Shown: one piece after another, positions 6,312 through 10,965 of the stretch
Position numbering within the stretch: the first letter of the stretch is position 1
How the letters are laid out: each line of letters starts with the position of its first letter
Source: Flavobacteriales bacterium UBA7382
Lineage (GTDB): Bacteria > Bacteroidota > Bacteroidia > Flavobacteriales_D > Sanyastnellaceae
Direction of reading: 5' to 3'
NCBI GenBank assembly: GCA_002469765.1
Contig: DKNS01000119.1
Coordinates: 1-10,965, forward strand
Length of the DNA: 10,965 nt
Notes under the pieces: model-generated
The model's database searches: none
What the model saw: only the letters and a program-made list of their open reading frames with translations
What the model was told of the DNA's origin: nothing
Made by a program: the position numbers and the translations under genes

Positions 6312-7319
6312 TCAAGGATCGTAGACCACGGAAAGGACAGTGGTGCCCACGTCATCGAGGGTTTGGCGGTCGATGATGTCCATGTTGTCTGCGTGGGTGT
6401 GGTGAAAAGGACCATATCCCATGGGACGGATGTTCATCCTGTAGTCGACAATGTTGGCACTGGGGATGCCTGCGAGTTCGGACACAAACAGGTTGTCGTC
6501 GACGGTGGGTGGCGTGCTGCGGGATGAGAAGCGCCCCCCTAATCCCAAATCTGAGGCCCGCTTCCATACCTTCCGAACGACATGAGGCGCCAGCCTCAGA
6601 CTCGTGCCTTCTTGGTTGAACACCGCATCGCGGGCCCCGACCATGTCTAGCAGGATTCCGAATCGGGCCCGGTACCCAGGACGGTGCGGGTTGGCCGCCC
6701 AAAACTGGCTGCCTAAGCACCAATCCTTGTATCCATTTTGGGTGGACGGCATCCATTCGGGACGGCCATAGTCCTCCGCATCGAAGAAGGCGATGTCCAC
6801 CCCGACGTCGGCTGGAATTTGGCCAAGTTGCCTCGCGATTTCGAGCAACACACCGACGCCAGAAGCCCCGTCATTGGCCCCATCAATGGGCTCTCGTTGG
6901 CGCAGGCTGTCTTTGTCGGCAAAAGGGCGCGTGTCCCAATGGGCAAAAAGCAAGACGCGGTCACGGGATTCCGGATGGAAGGATCCCACGATGTTTTTCA
7001 TGTGCAAAATCGTCCCGTCGAACGCCCGCGCCCGGCCTTCTTGCACGGTGACTTGGGCACCATGGCGTGCAAGCTCACGGACCAACCATTCCGCACACGT
7101 GTTGTGCGTGTCTGAATTGGGCACCCGCGGCCCAAAGGCGACCTGTGCGGCCACGTAAGCGTAGGCCGAGTCTTCGTTGAATTCGGGCGCCACGGGGACG
7201 TTCGCTAAGGAATTCTGCACGTTTTGGGTGGCGTCGGATCCTGAATCTGTACCGCAGGCGGAGTATGCGAGCGCCACCAGCCCCAGCAACCATGGTGTGG
7301 CGGAAGTCACTTTACCCAC
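6312..7319 (-). CDS. M28-family zinc enzyme, glutaminyl-cyclase-like lipoprotein
   Basis: A 335-residue protein from GTG 7319, overlapping the cysS 3' end by 8 bp; GTG 7310, one base past the cysS stop, is the alternative. I prefer 7319 because it adds Lys3 before the hydrophobic signal segment. The signal ends YSAC with Cys22, an imperfect lipobox (Tyr at -3). M28 motifs: LLFAHWDTRPFADKD (His127), GANDGASG (Asp150), FFDAED (Glu182 as general base, Asp183 where Glu is commoner as ligand), GILLDMVGARDAVF (Asp225), PTVDDNLFV (Asp275) and FHHTHADN (His307). DWCLGSQFW and LLDMVGA point to the glutaminyl-peptide cyclotransferase branch, which forms N-terminal pyroglutamate, rather than to a plain aminopeptidase. 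The Asn after Asp275 sits where I would expect His in DDH. Substrate is unknown; the protein is likely periplasmic or surface-exposed. Confidence 0.88.
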   Translation of the reverse strand: MGKVTSATPWLLGLVALAYSACGTDSGSDATQNVQNSLANVPVAPEFNEDSAYAYVAAQVAFGPRVPNSDTHNTCAEWLVRELARHGAQVTVQEGRARAFDGTILHMKNIVGSFHPESRDRVLLFAHWDTRPFADKDSLRQREPIDGANDGASGVGVLLEIARQLGQIPADVGVDIAFFDAEDYGRPEWMPSTQNGYKDWCLGSQFWAANPHRPGYRARFGILLDMVGARDAVFNQEGTSLRLAPHVVRKVWKRASDLGLGGRFSSRSTPPTVDDNLFVSELAGIPSANIVDYRMNIRPMGYGPFHHTHADNMDIIDRQTLDDVGTTVLSVVYDP

Positions 7320-8793
7320 GGTTCCAGCTGCTTCCGTCTTTGCCGTCCTGGATGGTGATGCCTTGTGCGGCGAGGATGTCGCGGATTTTGTCCGCCGTTC
7401 CCCAATCCTTGTTGGTTTTGGCGTCGGTGCGCATCTCAACCAGCAAATCCAGCAACGCGCCAGCTTCGTCTCCGCTTCCTTCTCCTTGGGCTTGGCTTGC
7501 TTCGGAGGCCAACCCCAACACGTCACGGAGGAAGGCCTGGAAGGTGGCTTGGAGCGAATCGATGTCCGCAGCGGAAAGCGCCACACGTCCGGCAGCGGCT
7601 CCGTTCACGGCTTTCACCCCGTCGAACAAGGTGGCAATCAGTATCGGGGTGTTGAAGTCGTCGTTCATGGCGGCGCTGCACTTGGCGGCAAAGGCCTGCA
7701 CGTCGTAAGTGGCGTCGCCTGCAGATGGCTCGAGCGTGGCCAAGGTCGCTACGGCTTTTTCCAGTTTGGCCAACCCTTTTTCAGACGCCTGAAGCGCCTC
7801 GTTGCTGAAGTCCAGCGTGCTGGCGTAGTGCCCCATCAGCATGAAGAAGCGCACGGTCATGGGGCTGTAGCCCTGTTCCAACAATTTATGGTTGCCGGTG
7901 ATGAGTTCTTCTGGGGTGAATCCGTTGCCTTCAGACTTCGCCATTTTTCGGCCATTGACCGTGAGCATGTTGCCGTGCATCCAGTATTTCACGGGCTGGC
8001 TTTCGCCGTTGCACGCCACGTTTTGGGCGATCTCGCACTCGTGGTGGGGAAACTTCAGGTCCATGCCGCCGCCGTGGATGTCAAAGGTCTCGCCGAGGTA
8101 TTTGGTGCTCATCACCGAGCACTCGAGGTGCCATCCTGGAAAGCCCATGCCCCAGGGAGAAGGCCATTGCATCAGGTGGCTGGCGTCGGCGGCCTTCCAC
8201 AAGGCGAAGTCAAGGGGGTCCCGCTTTTCGCTTTGGCCGTCCAACTCACGGGTGGAATTTAGGAGTTCGTCAATCTTCCGCCCGGACAATTCGCCATAGG
8301 GATGGTCCTCGCTGAAGTTGCGAACACTGAAGTACACGCTGCCGTTCACCTCATATCCGTAGCCGTTGTCGATGATTTGCTTGATTGCCTCGATTTGCTC
8401 TAAGATGTGGCCTGTGGCTGTGGGCTCAATGGAGGGACGCAGGATGTTGAAGACGTTCATCACGTCGTGAAAGTCGTTGGTGTATTTCTGCACCACTTCC
8501 ATCGGTTCAAGGTTCTCCAGTCGGGCTTTCTTGCCAATCTTATCTTCCCCTTCGTCCGTGTCGCCCGTCAGGTGTCCGACGTCGGTGATGTTCCGGACGT
8601 AGCGGACCTTGAAGTCCAAATGCAGCAAATACCGGTAGACAATGTCGAACGTCAAAAAAGTACGTACGTTGCCCAAGTGGACGTTGCTGTATACGGTCGG
8701 TCCGCACACGTACATTCCCACGAAAGGTGGGTTGATTGGCTCAAACCGTTCTTTTTGCCGGGTCAGGCTGTTCGCGATGTGCAAGGCGTCCAT
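7312..8793 (-). CDS. cysS: Cysteine--tRNA ligase
   Basis: A complete 493-residue class I synthetase that charges tRNA-Cys in the cytoplasm. The HIGH-type signature is HLGN (39-42) after GMYVCGPTVYSNV. The zinc site that selects cysteine is complete: Cys30, Cys225 (GWHLECSVMS), His250 and Glu254 (FPHHECE). The KMSKS loop is KMAKS (283-287) followed by EGN. The C-terminal region (after about 340) holds the helical bundle and anticodon-binding part, including AMNDDFNTP. Length and motif order are normal. The ATG at 8793 sits 72 bp after the upstream threonine dehydrogenase stop. The M28 gene starts within the last 8 bp, so the two are probably translationally coupled. Confidence 0.97.
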   Translation of the reverse strand: MDALHIANSLTRQKERFEPINPPFVGMYVCGPTVYSNVHLGNVRTFLTFDIVYRYLLHLDFKVRYVRNITDVGHLTGDTDEGEDKIGKKARLENLEPMEVVQKYTNDFHDVMNVFNILRPSIEPTATGHILEQIEAIKQIIDNGYGYEVNGSVYFSVRNFSEDHPYGELSGRKIDELLNSTRELDGQSEKRDPLDFALWKAADASHLMQWPSPWGMGFPGWHLECSVMSTKYLGETFDIHGGGMDLKFPHHECEIAQNVACNGESQPVKYWMHGNMLTVNGRKMAKSEGNGFTPEELITGNHKLLEQGYSPMTVRFFMLMGHYASTLDFSNEALQASEKGLAKLEKAVATLATLEPSAGDATYDVQAFAAKCSAAMNDDFNTPILIATLFDGVKAVNGAAAGRVALSAADIDSLQATFQAFLRDVLGLASEASQAQGEGSGDEAGALLDLLVEMRTDAKTNKDWGTADKIRDILAAQGITIQDGKDGSSWNRG

Positions 8794-8865
8794 GTCGTGG
8801 GGTTCGTGTTCTATTGCAAAGAAAAGACCAAACCGTGCACGTCATTCACCCTCCAGCCCGGCCTT

Positions 8866-9816
8866 TCAACCAACCGCAGGTTGGGAAAGTCCGGCCAACA
8901 TGGCGCGAACCAATCCTGGGGTGTCGTGGGCAGCCTGCCAACCCCAATCGGCATGGGCCGCGTCGTCTTCCAAGCTGTTGGGCCAAGAAGCCGCGATGTC
9001 TTGCCTTGTGTCAGGGGCGTAGAGCACGTCCAGCAAAACACCTTGCGTGCGCAACTCAGCCACGAGTTCAGCGGGGGAGAAGCTGCAACCCTGCAGATTG
9101 TAGGACGTCCTGACGCTCAAGGCGTCGCCGTCTGCTTCCATCAATTCGAGTGTGGCGCGCACGGCATCCTCCATGGTCATCATGGGCAAGGATTCGGTCG
9201 ACTCCAGATAGCAATTGAGGGGACGTCCTTCCAATGCGGCGTGAAACGCTTCCACGGCGTAGTCGGTGGTGCCGCCGCCAGGCTGGGAACGGAAGCCGAT
9301 CAAGCCGGGGTAGCGCAGGCTGCGCACGTCGACGCCGAACTTCTGGTGGTAGTACTGGCACCAAAGTTCTCCAGACACCTTGGATACGCCATACACTGTG
9401 GTGGGGTGCAGTCCTGTGTTTTGAGGGGTGCAGTTCTTCGGTGCGTCAGGCCCGAACACGGCAATTGAGCTGGGCCAAAACACCTTGGTCACATGGCCTT
9501 CTCTGGCCAATTCCAAAGAATGCAACAATGGGTCCATGTTCAACCCCCACGCTTGCAGGTGAGAAGCCTCGCCCTTGGCGGACAGCATGGCGACCAGCAT
9601 GTACATTTCGGCGGGTCGGGCTTGATTCACCAGGTCGGCCATGGCCTCTTTGTCGGTGGCGTCGCATTGCACGAAAGTGCTCAGCGCGGCGTCAGGGTGG
9701 TCCACCGGCCGGATGTCGGCCAACACAACTCGCTCAGGGCCATGCTTTTTTTGCAAGGCCAGCATCAATTCGATGCCCAACTGACCCGCTGCACCCACAA
9801 TGAGATAATTGCTCAT
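8866..9816 (-). CDS. L-threonine 3-dehydrogenase, short-chain dehydrogenase type
   Basis: A 316-residue NAD-dependent enzyme of the extended SDR (GalE-like) family that oxidises L-threonine to 2-amino-3-ketobutyrate, which Kbl normally cleaves to glycine and acetyl-CoA. It is unrelated to the zinc MDR-type Tdh of E. coli. The Rossmann motif is GAAGQLG (8-14). The catalytic triad region has PSSIAVFGP (115-123) and the YxxxK pair in TVYGVSK (Tyr142, Lys146). SLRYPGLIG, GGGTTDYAV (180-188) and LPMMTMEDAVRAT (210-222) are characteristic of this threonine dehydrogenase branch and set it apart from sugar epimerases. The ATG at 9816 gives the usual length and puts the Rossmann strand at the start; a GTG at 9831 would add five unlikely residues. 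No kbl is in the window. It is divergent from queA with a 33-bp gap. Confidence 0.9.
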   Translation of the reverse strand: MSNYLIVGAAGQLGIELMLALQKKHGPERVVLADIRPVDHPDAALSTFVQCDATDKEAMADLVNQARPAEMYMLVAMLSAKGEASHLQAWGLNMDPLLHSLELAREGHVTKVFWPSSIAVFGPDAPKNCTPQNTGLHPTTVYGVSKVSGELWCQYYHQKFGVDVRSLRYPGLIGFRSQPGGGTTDYAVEAFHAALEGRPLNCYLESTESLPMMTMEDAVRATLELMEADGDALSVRTSYNLQGCSFSPAELVAELRTQGVLLDVLYAPDTRQDIAASWPNSLEDDAAHADWGWQAAHDTPGLVRAMLAGLSQPAVG

Positions 9817-9837
9817 GCAACGAAAATACACCGAGGG

Positions 9838-9845
9838 TACCTTTG
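9838..9845 (+). promoter_or_regulatory. -7 promoter box (TACCTTTG) in front of queA
   Basis: An exact TAnnTTTG match that ends only 4 bases before the chosen GTG start of queA at 9850, or one base before the in-frame GTG at 9847. If it is active, transcription would begin at or next to the start codon, giving a leaderless mRNA. On the opposite strand TATTTTCG (9827-9820) is one base off consensus, close to the threonine dehydrogenase start. No -33 TTTG is seen at the expected distance. Confidence 0.5.
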
Positions 9846-9849
9846 GGTG

Positions 9850-10965
9850 GTGAATTCAGAGGAGTTTCAATATCCGTTGCCTGAGGAGGCCATCGCCAAG
9901 GAACCGATGCACCCGCGCAGGTCGGCCCGAATGCTTGTTCGCACCAGCCAAGGTGCATTGTCGCACCACACGTTTGAGGCGTTGCCCGACTTGCTTCAGC
10001 GCGAGGGGGTGGATGGCCTTTGGGCCAACGACACCAAGGTGTTGCACGCCAGAATTTTGGCCACCAAAACCACCGGGGGAGGTGTGGAGGTGTTTCTGTT
10101 GTCCCCCGCTTCGACGCCCATGGAATCGGTCCTTGCCAGCTCGGAGCCATGCCTTTGGAAGGCGATGGTTCGCAACGCCAAGCGGTGGTCTGACGGTCAA
10201 GCCTCAGTGTCAGGCTCCCAGACCCACATGACCATCGAGCGCGAAGCGCGAGTGGAGGATGGAACTTGGACAGTGCGGTTGGATTGGGACTCCGACGCGA
10301 CGTTTGCAGAGGTCCTCGAGGATCTGGGCAACACACCACTTCCACCTTACATGCGCAGGGCGGCCGTGGAAGGCGACAAGGACGATTATCAAACCGTGTT
10401 CGCCATGTCACCAGGGAGCGTGGCTGCACCAACTGCTGGACTGCACTTCGACGAAACGTTGCTGGCCAAATTGAACTCGGTGGGGTTGTCCTTGGGCAGG
10501 GTGACGTTGCACGTGGGCGCAGGCACCTTCAAGCCCTTGAGCGAAGGTGACTTGGAAAGCCACATCATGCATGCTGAGCGATGTATCGTGAGTCGGTCAA
10601 GCTTGGAGGCGATGAGAACCCAATCCAAACGCGTGGCCACGGGCACCACGAGCCTCCGCACGTTGGAGAGTTTGTTTTGGCTTGCCGCACACCATCGCCT
10701 GCATGGCGAGTGGTTGGACAGGGTTCCCCAGCACGCGCCGTACGGAAAACTCGACACGGCATCCAACAGTTGGGGCTGGTCGGACCAGGATGCCTTGGAT
10801 CATCTCTTGGCGCATTGTCCTTGGGAAGGAGAAAGGCTGAGCTTTGAAACCCAGTTGATGATTGTCCCAGGCTACCACATTCGGATGGTTCACGGGCTGA
10901 TCACGAATTTCCATCAGCCTGGCAGCACATTGCTTTGTTTGGTGGCTGCATTTGTGGGCGGGCAA
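9850..10965 (+). CDS. queA: tRNA preQ1(34) S-adenosylmethionine ribosyltransferase-isomerase, partial (C-terminus beyond right edge)
   Basis: QueA transfers and isomerises the ribose of SAM onto preQ1 at position 34 of tRNAs with GUN anticodons, making epoxyqueuosine. The frame is open from GTG 9850 to the window end, 372 codons. Family motifs are intact: FQYPLPEEAIAKEP (6-19), LWANDTKVLHARI (57-69), NTPLPPYMRR (161-170), YQTVFA (180-185), GSVAAPTAGLHF (189-200), VTLHVGAGTFKPL (218-230), MHAE (240-243), ATGTTSLRTLES (263-274) and LITNFHQPGSTLLCLVAAF (350-368). Only the last few dozen residues are missing. GTG 9847 is an equally possible in-frame start; the first ATG (9907) would lose the conserved N-terminal LPEE segment and is rejected. 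No Shine-Dalgarno is present, consistent with the promoter box lying almost on the start. Confidence 0.95.
   Translation, partial: MNSEEFQYPLPEEAIAKEPMHPRRSARMLVRTSQGALSHHTFEALPDLLQREGVDGLWANDTKVLHARILATKTTGGGVEVFLLSPASTPMESVLASSEPCLWKAMVRNAKRWSDGQASVSGSQTHMTIEREARVEDGTWTVRLDWDSDATFAEVLEDLGNTPLPPYMRRAAVEGDKDDYQTVFAMSPGSVAAPTAGLHFDETLLAKLNSVGLSLGRVTLHVGAGTFKPLSEGDLESHIMHAERCIVSRSSLEAMRTQSKRVATGTTSLRTLESLFWLAAHHRLHGEWLDRVPQHAPYGKLDTASNSWGWSDQDALDHLLAHCPWEGERLSFETQLMIVPGYHIRMVHGLITNFHQPGSTLLCLVAAFVGGQ

Noticed and set aside
7320..7586. N-terminal extension of the M28 protein into cysS
   Set aside because: It would overlap cysS by over 250 bp and bury the lipoprotein signal peptide inside the protein.
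7177..8262. Long plus-strand open frame (361 codons) opposite the M28 gene and cysS
   Set aside because: It lies antisense to well-supported genes with intact motifs; its translation has no recognisable domain and the opening follows from GC-rich codon bias.
8794..8865. Gap before cysS as a promoter or T-box leader
   Set aside because: TTTCTTTG on the minus strand is one base off consensus, and the 72 bp are too short for a T-box leader with no such motif visible.
8870..8884. CCAACC-GCA-GGTTGG inverted repeat at the end of the threonine dehydrogenase gene
   Set aside because: A short stem within the final codons and no T run after it; probably chance.
8407..9468. Long plus-strand open frame (353 codons) opposite cysS and the threonine dehydrogenase
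   Set aside because: Same reason: a shadow of two conserved minus-strand genes, spanning their intergenic gap and with no family features.
1..10965. CRISPR array, transposon ends, integrase, phage or restriction-defence genes
   Set aside because: No regular spaced repeats, terminal inverted repeats or matching protein motifs were seen on either strand.

Overview
The window looks like a chromosomal segment of a member of the Bacteroidota with GC-rich DNA. Hand counts of sample 60-base rows give about 60% GC over most of it. The phylum call rests on promoter boxes of the Bacteroidota type (TAnnTTTG) at four gene starts, on lipoprotein signal peptides, on an SDR-type threonine dehydrogenase of the kind known from Cytophaga and Flavobacterium relatives, and on the style of the PheS, PheT and QueA proteins. 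No rRNA, transposase, integrase, phage gene or CRISPR array is visible.

Layout. 1-1767 (minus) is the N-terminal three quarters of pheT, running off the left edge. It is AT-rich (sampled rows 35-37% GC) and uses a different codon set from everything else here. 1768-1814 is a divergent promoter region with a perfect 17-bp palindrome. 1815-1887 is tRNA-Pro(GGG), followed by a clear intrinsic terminator. 1947-2315 is a small acidic protein of unknown function, converging on a small lipoprotein (2323-2703, minus). Next come a lipoprotein cyclophilin (2755-3534) and pheS (3542-4558), an apparent two-gene operon on the plus strand. pheS converges on, and overlaps by 22 bp, a leftward cluster read from right to left: SDR threonine dehydrogenase (9816-8866), cysS (8793-7312), an M28/glutaminyl-cyclase-like lipoprotein overlapping the cysS end (7319-6312), and a TPR membrane protein with an apparently degenerate histidine-kinase-like ATPase domain (6231-4537). 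queA starts divergently at 9850 and runs off the right edge.

How the genes fit together. Most are housekeeping: both subunits of phenylalanyl-tRNA synthetase, CysRS, a proline tRNA and the queuosine enzyme QueA concern tRNA charging and modification. The cyclophilin, the M28 enzyme and the small lipoprotein are envelope proteins. The TPR/pseudokinase-like protein is the only candidate signalling component.

I do not see a convincing new multi-gene system. The points most worth a second look are the foreign-looking pheT opposite a native-looking pheS, the palindrome that forms two back-to-back promoter boxes, the degenerate sensor-kinase-like protein, and the very short or absent leaders implied by the promoter boxes.
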